Virus record (IMG/VR): IMGVR_UViG_3300046524_000114
Coordinates: 1-37,036 of that record
Origin: a virus
Reading direction: 5' to 3' (one strand)
Length of the DNA: 37,036 bases
In this document: positions 6,437 through 13,031 of the stretch, piece by piece
Position numbering within the stretch: the stretch's first letter is position 1
Layout of the letters: each line of letters starts with the position of its first letter
Notes under the pieces: model-generated
The model's input: only the letters and a program-made list of their open reading frames with translations
Database searches by the model: none
What the model was told of the DNA's origin: nothing
Translations under genes and position numbers: made by a program

Positions 6437-6459
6437 AAAAAACCCGCACTCGGCGGGTT
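6437..6459 (-). terminator. Rho-independent terminator after the repressor gene
   Basis: AACCCGC (6441-6447) pairs with GCGGGTT (6453-6459) around a 5-base loop, and on the minus strand the stem is followed by a run of six T. It lies 25 bases downstream of the repressor stop and would separate repressor transcription from PL. Confidence 0.8.
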
Positions 6460-6483
6460 AGCTACATGTAATTTTGGAAGTAC

Positions 6484-7290
6484 TTAACGGCGCCGGTATT
6501 TCCGGTGCTCTACCATGACCCCAATAACATGGAGATGGTCGCGCTCGCTGTGGAGCGTTGGGAAATCGTCATTCAACGGGACAAGCTCAAACACCATCTC
6601 GCCGCGCTCGTCGGTTCCTCGCGGCCTGTACTTCTTGAACGTTGCTTCCTCCTGGGTATTCTTCGCAACCACGAAATCGCCTGGCTGCGGAGACACTGCT
6701 GGGTCAATGATCACCTTGTCGCCATCTCTGAACTCTGGCTCCATCGATGGTCCCTTGATGATCAATCCAAACGCACTTCCAGACAGATCGAGATCAGTCG
6801 TAATTGTCTCGAATCCGTCTCCCATCGAGTACGGATCGAACGCTTCGGTCATCATGCCGGCCTGCACATAACTGATTATGGGGATCCTGCGCACTGCGGT
6901 CGGCGCGGGGATCACATTCTGGTCGAACGGTTCCTGACCAGCAACGTCAGTATTAGGCGCATGCACCAAAGGCAATTCTCCAAACATGCTTGTAGGATGC
7001 CTTTTGTTTGGACCGTCACCATTTAACAATTCGTGCTGGGAACTCCCATTTTTTAGGACGGGCCGCTTTCCTGTGCTGTAGGCCAGCCAGTTGACATCGC
7101 AATCCAGAACCTGTGCCAGTCGCGGCGTGAATTTGCTGGACTTCGCGTTCCGGTTGTGGTCGAGCAGGTATTGAATATTCTGGGGCTTGCAACCGCCGCC
7201 CACTCGGCGCGCCAGCTCGCTCTGTCCCATTCTGGGATCTAAGCCAGCGCAAGTCATTGCCCACTCTAGGCGTTCTGCGTAAGTTTTCAT
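6484..7290 (-). CDS. CI-type phage repressor with S24/LexA peptidase domain
   Basis: A 268-residue lysogeny repressor. An N-terminal helix-turn-helix domain (residues about 1-75, with GQSELARRVGGGCKPQNIQ as the helix-turn-helix) binds the operators. A linker rich in Pro, Asn and Gly follows. The C-terminal peptidase S24 domain has an Ala144-Gly145 cleavage site in YVQAGMM, the nucleophile Ser182 in GPSMEP, and a catalytic Lys at 219 or 220 in EATFKKYRP. RecA-stimulated self-cleavage after DNA damage, and so SOS induction, is expected from the family. The start at 7290 coincides with right operator 3, so the protein can repress its own gene. Transcription is from a promoter with a good -10 (GATAAT) and a weak -35 under operator 2, as in lambda PRM. 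Confidence 0.95.
   Translation of the reverse strand: MKTYAERLEWAMTCAGLDPRMGQSELARRVGGGCKPQNIQYLLDHNRNAKSSKFTPRLAQVLDCDVNWLAYSTGKRPVLKNGSSQHELLNGDGPNKRHPTSMFGELPLVHAPNTDVAGQEPFDQNVIPAPTAVRRIPIISYVQAGMMTEAFDPYSMGDGFETITTDLDLSGSAFGLIIKGPSMEPEFRDGDKVIIDPAVSPQPGDFVVAKNTQEEATFKKYRPRGTDERGEMVFELVPLNDDFPTLHSERDHLHVIGVMVEHRKYRRR
6978..6995. promoter_or_regulatory. Operator-like site inside the repressor gene
   Basis: CTCCAAACATGCTTGTAG differs from right operator 1 (CTACAAATATGCTTGTAG) at only two of 18 positions. It lies within the repressor linker coding region, about 300 bp from the right operator. It could be an auxiliary binding site for looping. Confidence 0.45.
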
Positions 7291-7306
7291 ACAAAGGATT
7301 TTGTAT
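7289..7306. promoter_or_regulatory. Right operator 3, overlapping the repressor start
   Basis: ATACAAAGGATTTTGTAT is a perfect inverted repeat of the family pattern. It covers the first two bases of the repressor start codon and two bases of the PRM -10, so occupancy would shut off the repressor gene. Confidence 0.75.
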
Positions 7307-7333
7307 TATCGGGCTGCAAAAGTGCTTGTAGAA
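7305..7333 (-). promoter_or_regulatory. Putative repressor-maintenance promoter PRM
   Basis: On the minus strand the -10 is GATAAT (7305-7310), 17 bases from a poor -35, TTCTAC (7328-7333), which lies in right operator 2. A weak -35 beside an operator fits activation by bound repressor, as in lambda. Confidence 0.55.
7314..7331. promoter_or_regulatory. Right operator 2
   Basis: CTGCAAAAGTGCTTGTAG matches the operator pattern with one arm mismatch. It overlaps the -35 elements of both the rightward and the repressor promoters, which are arranged back to back. Confidence 0.7.
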
Positions 7334-7354
7334 AAATCTGCCATGTGCTACAAA
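7326..7354 (+). promoter_or_regulatory. Putative rightward early promoter PR
   Basis: TTGTAG (7326-7331), a 17-base spacer and TACAAA (7349-7354). The two elements fall inside right operators 2 and 1, so repressor would block both. It drives cro about 20-30 bases downstream. Confidence 0.6.
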
Positions 7355-7365
7355 TATGCTTGTAG
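7348..7365. promoter_or_regulatory. Right operator 1
   Basis: CTACAAATATGCTTGTAG, a perfect inverted repeat with 6-base arms, covers the -10 of the putative PR and the region just ahead of cro. Operator centres lie at 7297.5, 7322.5 and 7356.5 (25 and 34 bp apart). Confidence 0.75.
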
Positions 7366-7383
7366 ACAAACAGTGTGCGAGCC

Positions 7384-7689
7384 ATGACGAAACCAACCAA
7401 TCCTGACGTGCAGACGGGCATCGACAAAGCGATTCAAGCGGCCGGTTCCCAAGTAAAGCTCGCCAAAGCAATCGGCGCCAAGCAGCAGATGGTCGCCTAT
7501 TGGAAGAAAACCGGATTCGTTAGCGACGCCGGCATGTGTGCCGCCATCGAGCAAGTGACCTTGGTCCCCTGCGAAGAACTGAATCCGAATGAGGATTGGG
7601 TGACGCTCCGCGCAGTTCTCTGTTCCCCGGCGCGCATCACTGGCGGCAAGAACCGCAAGAACACGAAAGAAGCTCGGATGACGGCATAA
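7384..7689 (+). CDS. Cro-like YdaS-family repressor
   Basis: A 101-residue DNA-binding protein divergent from the CI-type repressor, occupying the Cro position. The N-terminal half (GIDKAIQAAGSQVKLAKAIG, then AKQQMVAYWKK) is the helix-turn-helix of the YdaS/Cro family of lambdoid and Rac-type prophages. It should bind the same operators and favour lytic growth. The C-terminal tail is basic (GGKNRKNTKEARMTA). ATG 7384 is chosen. A GTG nine bases upstream would add MRA, and neither has a clear ribosome site, so initiation is probably weak or leader-poor. Confidence 0.85.
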   Translation: MTKPTNPDVQTGIDKAIQAAGSQVKLAKAIGAKQQMVAYWKKTGFVSDAGMCAAIEQVTLVPCEELNPNEDWVTLRAVLCSPARITGGKNRKNTKEARMTA

Positions 7690-7742
7690 AGCCGCGGCGA
7701 GAAAGACGGGACCGGCGTTTGTAGTTGGCATTTTGATTTTCC

Positions 7743-7769
7743 AATGGCGTCCTTGACGGCGCCATTTTT
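7743..7769 (+). terminator. tR1-like terminator between cro and the CII-like gene
   Basis: AATGGCG (7743-7749) pairs with CGCCATT (7760-7766), and the stem runs into a T5 tract on the plus strand. Its position, between cro and the next regulator, is that of lambda tR1. It implies that rightward genes depend on read-through or antitermination. Confidence 0.7.
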
Positions 7770-7810
7770 AACCGGGTGCATTGATAACCGGTGAATTGGG
7801 GCGATAACAC

Positions 7811-8182
7811 ATGGCATCTCCGAATATCAAAGGTAATCAGATGCAACTCGACTTTGAACCGGGCCTCGTTGAGCGCTACGGCAGCCTGAAGGATTGCGTA
7901 GCTACTGGCGTCTACCAGCGCGGCCTTAAGCGCATTGCGATCGATCTTGATCAAGCCCCCAGCAATCTGAGCGTGCAGCTCTCGGAAGACGGTTCCCGAC
8001 ACTTCTCCATCGACTCGTTCGAAAAGTACCTGGAGAAGACCGGTGACATGTCTCCCATCTATTACCTGGTCGAGAAGTTCCTGGCCGACAAGACGAACGG
8101 TAAGGCCGCGGCACTGGAGCAGATCCAGGCGCTAGGTCCGCAGATGATCGAACTCCTTCGTAAAGCGGGGATAGCAGCATGA
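7811..8182 (+). CDS. CII-like phage regulatory protein (CP76 type)
   Basis: A 123-residue protein resembling the phage regulatory CII family of P2-like and related phages (not the lambda CII sequence). It has an N-terminal LKDCVATGVYQRGLKRIAID segment, a helix-turn-helix-like region containing LDQAPSNLSVQLSED, and a FEKYLEKTGDMSPIYYLVEKFL segment matching the TGD element of that family. It probably acts as a transcription factor deciding lysis or lysogeny. The start ATG 7811 is preceded by GGGG. A TTGATA...GATAAC pair just upstream could be a promoter, though it would leave almost no leader. The gene is overlapped at its stop by a tiny membrane peptide gene. Confidence 0.7.
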   Translation: MASPNIKGNQMQLDFEPGLVERYGSLKDCVATGVYQRGLKRIAIDLDQAPSNLSVQLSEDGSRHFSIDSFEKYLEKTGDMSPIYYLVEKFLADKTNGKAAALEQIQALGPQMIELLRKAGIAA

Positions 8183-8256
8183 CAGGCGACCTGATGATGT
8201 GGTGGATGCTCGGCGTGATTGCTATTGCAGTCGGCGGCTGCTGGAGGTGGGTGTGA
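8179..8256 (+). CDS. 25-residue membrane peptide
   Basis: A very short ORF found by hand. The ATG at 8179 overlaps the stop of the CII-like gene (ATGA) and its stop overlaps the GTG start of the next gene. The peptide MTGDLMMWWMLGVIAIAVGG plus CWRWV is almost entirely one hydrophobic helix. Coupled overlaps on both sides support translation. At least it carries the GGAGG ribosome site of the next gene within its coding sequence. Confidence 0.5.
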   Translation: MTGDLMMWWMLGVIAIAVGGCWRWV

Positions 8257-8453
8257 AGATCAAGACTCAATACGCGACGGAAACGTATTTCTCAGAAGGC
8301 GGCTATTTCTGCATTCGTCAGGACACGGACGATAACGAATCGATCGTGATGCTCTCGCCTTACCAGTGCGCCATTCTGGCAAAAGAGCTTTCCAAAGTTG
8401 CCAAGCAGAAAGGCTGGTGGGTTGACGTGGTGGAAGGCAAAGACGAGCGTTGA
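8253..8453 (+). CDS. Hypothetical small early protein, 66 residues
   Basis: The GTG start at 8253 is decided by a strong GGAGG five bases upstream. The open frame extends upstream to 8199, but that part overlaps the membrane peptide and lacks a ribosome site. The protein begins VKIKTQYATETYF and contains GGYFCIRQDTDDNESIVMLSP, then a helix (QCAILAKELSKVAKQ) and WWVDVVEGKDER. It looks like a small alpha/beta fold. I recognise no family. It sits just upstream of the replication genes. Confidence 0.7.
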   Translation: MKIKTQYATETYFSEGGYFCIRQDTDDNESIVMLSPYQCAILAKELSKVAKQKGWWVDVVEGKDER

Positions 8454-8455
8454 CC

Positions 8456-9217
8456 ATGCATTACTACGAGCACAACGTTGGCGATTACAGAAAGGACACG
8501 GCTCACCTGTCCTTGCTGGAACACGGCGTCTATCGTCAGTTGCTTGATTCGTACTACCTGGATGAGCATCCGCTAACCCTCGATCATGCGAAGTTGATGC
8601 GTTCGCATAGCGTCCGCAATGCGGATGAGATGCGGGCACTCGAAAACGTACTTGCGGACTTCTTCGAGCGCACCGAAGAAGGGTATGTGCATAAGCGTTG
8701 CGAGGCGGTAATCAGTGCTTATAAGGCCAAATCTGCGAGTGCACGAAAGTCCGCAGAAGCCCGCTGGTCAAAGGAAAGAGGTAGTGAAGATGCGAACGCA
8801 ATGCGAACGCATACCGATGGCAATGCTAACCATAAACCATTAACCACTAACCATAAACCAGTAAAAGATAAGCAAACGCGCGTTCCGCGCTTCGATGCGC
8901 AAGCGCATCTCGAAGCACTCGGTGTCGATTCTCAAGTTGCTCGGGATTGGATTACGCATCGCAAGGCAAAGAAGGCAGCACCGACCGAAACGGCGATTGA
9001 GGGTATCGACATTGAGGCTAAAAAGGCGGGCATCTCTCTGCAAGCTGCTTTGACAGTCTCATGCCAGCGCGGATGGCAAGGCTTCAACGCCGAATGGATG
9101 AAAGGCTCACAAGGTCCGCCGCGCGGGCAGAGTTGGTCGGAAAAAAACGAAGAAGTGATCGCACAGCTAACCGGCAGGAACCGATATGAACCAGATGACC
9201 GAACCATCGATGTATGA
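8456..9217 (+). CDS. DUF1376/YdaU-type replication initiation protein
   Basis: A 253-residue protein of the DUF1376 (YdaU) family found in the replication module of many temperate phages. The N-terminal domain (about residues 1-85) shows HYYEHNVGDYRKDTAHLSLL, then EHGVYRQLLDSYYLDE, a winged-helix-like region. A basic linker (KSASARKSAEARWSKE) follows, then a low-complexity segment with NHKP repeats encoded by tandem 21-bp repeats, and a C-terminal domain ending in SWSEKNEEV. It probably acts like lambda O, binding an origin inside its own gene and recruiting the helicase loader encoded next. ATG 8456 is three bases after the previous stop. The last 32 bases overlap the next gene. Confidence 0.8.
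   Translation: MHYYEHNVGDYRKDTAHLSLLEHGVYRQLLDSYYLDEHPLTLDHAKLMRSHSVRNADEMRALENVLADFFERTEEGYVHKRCEAVISAYKAKSASARKSAEARWSKERGSEDANAMRTHTDGNANHKPLTTNHKPVKDKQTRVPRFDAQAHLEALGVDSQVARDWITHRKAKKAAPTETAIEGIDIEAKKAGISLQAALTVSCQRGWQGFNAEWMKGSQGPPRGQSWSEKNEEVIAQLTGRNRYEPDDRTIDV
8826..8867 (+). repeat. Two tandem 21-bp A/T-rich repeats, candidate origin iterons
   Basis: CTAACCATAAACCA occurs at 8826-8839 and 8847-8860, with a related TTAACCA at 8840-8846, giving two 21-bp units. They are A/T-rich within a GC-rich gene and encode NHKPLTT/NHKPVKD. Direct repeats within the initiator gene resemble the lambda ori arrangement. Confidence 0.5.
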
Positions 9218-9803
9218 GCGGCCGGAGCGCCCTGAGTGGCCGGTGAACGCTCTGTCTCGCGCTGCCATTGAGCGGCTGTTCTCGAAGATGAGCGCGTTCT
9301 ACGGCGACAAGTTCGCGATGATGTGGCGCGGCGCGAAGATCGACGAGGTGCAGAAAGCCTGGGCGATCGAGCTGGCGAAGCTGTCGCGCGAGCAACTGAA
9401 GGCCGGTAGCGAGTCGATGACTGCGCTGCCGAAGCCGCCGACGCTGCCGGAGTTCATTGCGCTCTGCAAGCAGGCCCGGCTCGAACAGGCTGCGTTCCAG
9501 ACGCCGCGCCTTGAGCATGTAGCGCCAGCCGATCAGAAGGTGATCGACGCCAACCTCGCGCAGATCAAGCGGCTCAGCAAGCCCAAGCGCATGTCGGGCA
9601 ATCCGGGCTGGGCGTATGACTTCATGATCCGCGGTGCCGCGCTGAATGCTCAGCCGACGTCGGTCGAAGTCACCAAAAGCTGCCGCGAGGCGATTCTTTC
9701 GGCAGTCGGCCGGGAATATCCGCGCACACAGGAAGGCAAGCGCGCCGAGCAGTGCGCCGAGATCCTGCGCAATGTGGTCAAGGAAAGCATGGGGGTGCAG
9801 TGA
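9186..9803 (+). CDS. Putative replication protein P-like helicase loader
   Basis: A 205-residue protein following the initiator gene, as lambda P follows O. Features resembling phage replication P proteins are an N-terminal helical segment (AAIERLFSKMSAFYGDKFAMMW), WAIELAKLSREQLKAGSESM, and the LPKPPTLPEFIALC motif (about residues 80-93) typical of this family. The C-terminal half is basic and helical. By family knowledge such proteins bring the host DnaB helicase to the phage origin. The start overlaps the previous gene by 32 bases; a second ATG at 9195 is possible. Confidence 0.7.
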   Translation: MNQMTEPSMYERPERPEWPVNALSRAAIERLFSKMSAFYGDKFAMMWRGAKIDEVQKAWAIELAKLSREQLKAGSESMTALPKPPTLPEFIALCKQARLEQAAFQTPRLEHVAPADQKVIDANLAQIKRLSKPKRMSGNPGWAYDFMIRGAALNAQPTSVEVTKSCREAILSAVGREYPRTQEGKRAEQCAEILRNVVKESMGVQ

Positions 9804-10645
9804 TGGCAAAGCCCAAGACAAAAATCAACGAGATCGTCGCGCTGATCGAGAAATACGGCCCGGTATCTCCGAACCGTCTGACCGAGATCACCGGCGACTT
9901 CCGCCAGTCGATCGACAAGTACGTGCGCGAGGCGCATCAGCTTGAACTTGTGCATGTTGCCGCTTTCGGTCCTAGCCCGTTCGGCGGGAATCGCACTGTC
10001 AAGCTTTACGCAGCCGGAAAGGGAATCGACGCGCAGCGGCCCGGCGCCGCAAAGAAACAGCCCAAAGCAAAGAAGCCTGTTGATGAGGCATCGCGCCGTT
10101 GTAAGAAATACTCACGGGCTGAAAAACGCATCATCCGCGAGATCAAGGAGAGCGGCAAATCGGTCAAGTCACAAATGCACCGCTTGCCGGGGCGCACCTT
10201 CTGGGGCGTTCAGTTTGCCGTTGCCAACCTCAAAGGAAAAAAGAAGAGTGGACTAGGGTCATGGGTTTGGGCGTCCGTCCTGACCGTCTTGCGAGACGAA
10301 GCGAACATTTCAGCGCGCGACCTCAGCGCGCGAATCGGATGCACAGCCAGGCAGATGAGGACTGTGCTGAACGAAAACCGAGGCCGCGGAGTTTTCATCT
10401 CTGGATGGGAAATGCATTGCCGCACGCTCTCGGCCACGTGGAGCTTAGGTGATCAGGCAGACGTTCCGAAGCCTTTATTGCAGACGATCGAAGAGAAGCG
10501 CGAGAAACGGCGTGCGCGAGATCGGCGATGTGCGGACAGAAAACAGGTCAACCCGTTCTCGACTGCGCTGGGTCTGATCCGCGCGCCGAACGTCGGCACC
10601 GGCCGCGTCTACCAGCAGGACATGAGCGAACGGGCGGCAGCATGA
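9803..10645 (+). CDS. Putative winged-helix DNA-binding protein
   Basis: A 280-residue basic protein starting at ATG 9803 in a TGATG overlap; the frame open further upstream is overlap. The N-terminal 60 residues (INEIVALIEKYGPVSPNRLT, then EITGDFRQSIDKYVREAHQLE) look like a winged helix-turn-helix. A Lys-rich linker (KKQPKAKKP) follows, then a second helical region with SRAEKRIIREIKESGKSVKS, and a third helix-turn-helix-like segment around ISARDLSARIGCTARQMRTV. The protein may be a replication or early-transcription regulator. I do not recognise a named family. It lies between the P-like gene and nuclease and recombination genes. Confidence 0.6.
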   Translation: MAKPKTKINEIVALIEKYGPVSPNRLTEITGDFRQSIDKYVREAHQLELVHVAAFGPSPFGGNRTVKLYAAGKGIDAQRPGAAKKQPKAKKPVDEASRRCKKYSRAEKRIIREIKESGKSVKSQMHRLPGRTFWGVQFAVANLKGKKKSGLGSWVWASVLTVLRDEANISARDLSARIGCTARQMRTVLNENRGRGVFISGWEMHCRTLSATWSLGDQADVPKPLLQTIEEKREKRRARDRRCADRKQVNPFSTALGLIRAPNVGTGRVYQQDMSERAAA

Positions 10646-10923
10646 CACGCGCCGAGTCTAAATACTTGGGCAAAGTGGCGCGCCTCGGCTGCGTCGCTTG
10701 CAACCTGCTTGGATTCGATGTGGCCGATGTGCAGCCGGAGATCCACCATCCGCGCATTGATGAGGGAATGGCGCAGCGCGCTTCGAACTGGCTCGCGATG
10801 GGATTGTGCCCGGACCACCACCGCGGCCCGCACGGAATCCACGGCGACCGGCAAATCCTGCGGCAGCTTAAGTGCAGCGAGCTCGACCTGCTCGCCTGGG
10901 TAATTTCTCGGATGAATGGGTGA
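10642..10923 (+). CDS. Ref-like RecA-dependent nuclease (HNH-type)
   Basis: A 93-residue protein starting in an ATGA overlap at 10642; the longer upstream frame is overlap only. It matches the pattern of phage Ref-type recombination-enhancement nucleases. There is a CVAC pair (Cys17, Cys20), IHHPR (His35, His36), MAQRASNW, then LCPDHH (Cys56, His59, His60) followed by GPHGIHG with further histidines. This is an HNH-like zinc fold. Phage P1 Ref cuts DNA bound by RecA. A related HNH or NinG/Rap-like role is possible. Its place beside a methyltransferase and RusA fits a recombination and DNA-processing cluster like the lambda nin region. Confidence 0.7.
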   Translation: MTRAESKYLGKVARLGCVACNLLGFDVADVQPEIHHPRIDEGMAQRASNWLAMGLCPDHHRGPHGIHGDRQILRQLKCSELDLLAWVISRMNG

Positions 10924-10927
10924 GGGT

Positions 10928-11728
10928 ATGAAAAAAGAAATCATCGGCGACGCGACGCTGTATCTGGGCGATTGCATGGAGGTCTTGAGCATTCTCCCAA
11001 GCGAATCGGTTGGTATCGCCTTTACCTCCCCACCTTACAACCTCGGCGAAGGGATGGAAGATAAGGGCGGTTTGCGCATAGGCCACGCCGGCAGCAAGTG
11101 GGGCCAAACGAAGTTGCGCGATGGTTATGGTGAGTATGACGACGCAATGGAGTACGGAGACTATTCGGTGTGGCAAAACCAGGTTCTCAATGAACTTTGG
11201 CGCGTGGTATCTGGGGCGATCTTTTATAACCATAAGCCGCGCGTAGTGCGCCGGGAAGTTCGCTTGCCATTCTTTGCTGCTGACCTCCCGCTTCGGCAAG
11301 TGATTATCTGGAACCGTGGATCCGGGTTCAACTGTATGAGCGGCGCATTCATGCCCATGTGCGAATGGATCCTGTTGCACGCCAAGCCGGATTGGTCGTT
11401 ACGGGATAAATCAGCATCTGCGCTTGGTGATGTCTGGAACATTCCGCCTGTGGCCGATCCGGATCATCCGGCCAGTTTCCCCGTGGCATTGCCCACACGC
11501 GCAATCGAGGCAACGAGTGAAGAGTCTGTTATCGACCCGTTTATGGGAGTTGGAACCACGGGTATAGCGGCAACCAGACTCAGACGAAAATTCATCGGCA
11601 TCGAACGCGACGCTCACTACTTCGAAGTGGCTTGCAAGCGTATCGAAGACGCCCAGCGCCAGACAACGCTATTCGAGCCGCAAGCGCCCAAGGCAGAGCA
11701 AACCGCACTTTTCGGAGAAACCGCATGA
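10928..11728 (+). CDS. DNA N4-cytosine/N6-adenine methyltransferase
   Basis: A 266-residue orphan methyltransferase of the N6/N4 class. Motif IV is TSPPYN near residue 35. Motif I is DPFMGVGTTGIAATRL near residue 205, in the later half, giving the beta-type order (catalytic motif before the AdoMet motif). KFIGIERD follows as motif II. The SPPY form is common in N4-cytosine and some N6-adenine enzymes, so the target base cannot be decided. ATG 10928 is chosen, with GAGGGT just upstream; ATG 10916 would add MGEG and overlap the previous gene. It probably protects the phage genome from restriction. No cognate endonuclease is near. Confidence 0.85.
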   Translation: MKKEIIGDATLYLGDCMEVLSILPSESVGIAFTSPPYNLGEGMEDKGGLRIGHAGSKWGQTKLRDGYGEYDDAMEYGDYSVWQNQVLNELWRVVSGAIFYNHKPRVVRREVRLPFFAADLPLRQVIIWNRGSGFNCMSGAFMPMCEWILLHAKPDWSLRDKSASALGDVWNIPPVADPDHPASFPVALPTRAIEATSEESVIDPFMGVGTTGIAATRLRRKFIGIERDAHYFEVACKRIEDAQRQTTLFEPQAPKAEQTALFGETA

Positions 11729-12126
11729 CCTCCACCACTACGCGCGCGAGCGAGACGATCGACGGCCTGTCGCAGTTCATCACGCTCCCGCTGCCGCCCT
11801 CGGTGAACACATATTGGCGCAAGTCTCCGCGCGGCATGTACATCACGCAGCAGGGCAAAGACTTCCGCAAGCAGGTCGCCGAGATTGTGGCCGCCAGCGA
11901 CGCCATGAAGTTCGGCACAGCGCGGCTATTCATGGCCGTACGCCTGTGCATGCGTGACCGGCGCGGCTCTGACCTCGACAACCGTCTCAAGGCGCTCTGC
12001 GACGCTCTGGAGCATGCGGGTGTATTTGACGATGACGAACAGATTGACGAGCTGGTGATTGTGCGCGGGCCGATCGTGAAGGGCGGCCAGTGCTACGTGA
12101 TGCTCACCGAGCGCGCCCCGAACTAA
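11725..12126 (+). CDS. rusA: RusA-type Holliday junction resolvase
   Basis: A 133-residue protein of the RusA family, homodimeric endonucleases that cut four-way DNA junctions. Seen: LPLPPSVNTYWR (about residues 21-32), the N-terminal family hallmark; then acidic metal-binding residues in SDLDNRLKALCDALE and FDDDEQIDEL; and a C-terminal strand. The length is close to E. coli RusA. The start at 11725 overlaps the methyltransferase stop (ATGA). The frame open back to 11632 is overlap. It would resolve junctions made by the annealing/NinB recombination system or by replication before packaging. Confidence 0.9.
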   Translation: MTSTTTRASETIDGLSQFITLPLPPSVNTYWRKSPRGMYITQQGKDFRKQVAEIVAASDAMKFGTARLFMAVRLCMRDRRGSDLDNRLKALCDALEHAGVFDDDEQIDELVIVRGPIVKGGQCYVMLTERAPN

Positions 12127-12153
12127 CAGCAGCACTGACCCAAGGAGAGAAGG

Positions 12154-12348
12154 ATGAAAACGGAAACAACTGGCATTGGATTCGGAACGGTGCTTTTCCT
12201 ACTGTTCCTCGCGCTGAAACTGACAGGCCATATCGACTGGTCATGGTGGTGGGTCACGGCACCGCTGTGGATCGGCATTGCCTTCGCCTTTGTGTTAATC
12301 GCGCTTGTCGGCGTGTTCGCCTGCATCGTTGCTGTTCTGGAACGCTGA
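12154..12348 (+). CDS. Small two-helix membrane protein, 64 residues
   Basis: The product has two hydrophobic stretches, about residues 8-24 (GFGTVLFLLFLALKLTG) and 37-61 (PLWIGIAFAFVLIALVGV onwards), separated by a Trp-rich turn (IDWSWWWV). The start has an AAGGAGAGAAGG region upstream. It is a common type of small membrane protein in Burkholderia phages, with no known function. It is followed two bases later by another tiny membrane ORF. Confidence 0.75.
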   Translation: MKTETTGIGFGTVLFLLFLALKLTGHIDWSWWWVTAPLWIGIAFAFVLIALVGVFACIVAVLER

Positions 12349-12350
12349 CC

Positions 12351-12425
12351 ATGACCACCAGCCCCGACCTGATCATCCTCGCCCTGGCTGCGTGTTTCGC
12401 AGTAGCAGGGCTGTTTGTGGAATAG
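12351..12425 (+). CDS. 24-residue membrane peptide
   Basis: A short ORF found by hand (MTTSPDLIILALAACFAVAG plus LFVE), two bases after the previous stop and nine bases before the HNH gene. It is almost wholly hydrophobic and could span the membrane once. The spacing and the conserved pattern of tiny hydrophobic ORFs here suggest it is real. There is no direct evidence of translation. Confidence 0.4.
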   Translation: MTTSPDLIILALAACFAVAGLFVE

Positions 12426-12434
12426 GAGAGAGCG

Positions 12435-13031
12435 ATGAAAGAAATCCCGCTCAGCCGCGGAAAGGTGGCTCTCGTCGATGATGAGGACTATGACGCCATC
12501 AGCGCATTTGTTTGGCATCTGGGTCAAGGTGGCTATGCATGTCGCCATCAGCCTGACGAAAGAATTCAAGCCAAGCGTAAGCGCTATTTGCAAGGGATGC
12601 ACCGGATGATCATGGGGCTTGGATATGGTGACCCCCGGCGCATTGATCATAAAAACGGCGACACGCTCGATAACCGACGCGACAACCTGCGGATTTGTAG
12701 CCAGTCGGAAAATGGATACAACCGCGGCGCTCAACGCAATAACACCAGCGGCTACAAGGGCGTTGTCTGGAATAAAGGCCGCAATAAATGGACCGCGCAT
12801 ATTACCTATCTAGGTAAAGCCATGAATCTCGGTGGTTTTGACGATCCAAAGCAAGCATTCACGGCATACGTAACGGCTGCCAAGATTTTGCACGGAGAGT
12901 TTGCATACAGCGGAGACGTGCCAAGGATAGAAATACGGTTGGCCGACGCCTACTACAAGAAAATCGGCCTCGCCATGATGAGCGACGAGCAGGCGCAGAT
13001 GAGTGTGGAGCGGATGGAGGGGGCGCGATGA
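12435..13031 (+). CDS. HNH homing endonuclease with AP2 domain
   Basis: A 198-residue free-standing homing-type endonuclease. The HNH core has MHRMIMG and RRIDHKNGDTLDNRRDNLRI (about residues 70-90), which give the His/Asn metal site. It is followed by NNTSGYKGVVWNKGRNKW and a KA..LGGF..P..AF stretch, a typical AP2-like DNA-binding domain. The GGAGAGAGCG just upstream serves as ribosome site. The gene looks less GC-rich than its neighbours and stands alone among tiny membrane genes, which fits a mobile insertion. No intron or intein is seen around it. Confidence 0.9.
   Translation: MKEIPLSRGKVALVDDEDYDAISAFVWHLGQGGYACRHQPDERIQAKRKRYLQGMHRMIMGLGYGDPRRIDHKNGDTLDNRRDNLRICSQSENGYNRGAQRNNTSGYKGVVWNKGRNKWTAHITYLGKAMNLGGFDDPKQAFTAYVTAAKILHGEFAYSGDVPRIEIRLADAYYKKIGLAMMSDEQAQMSVERMEGAR

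Noticed and set aside
6462-6479. CTACATGTAATTTTGGAA as a further left operator
   Set aside because: Only one half-site matches the consensus and it lies beyond the repressor terminator.
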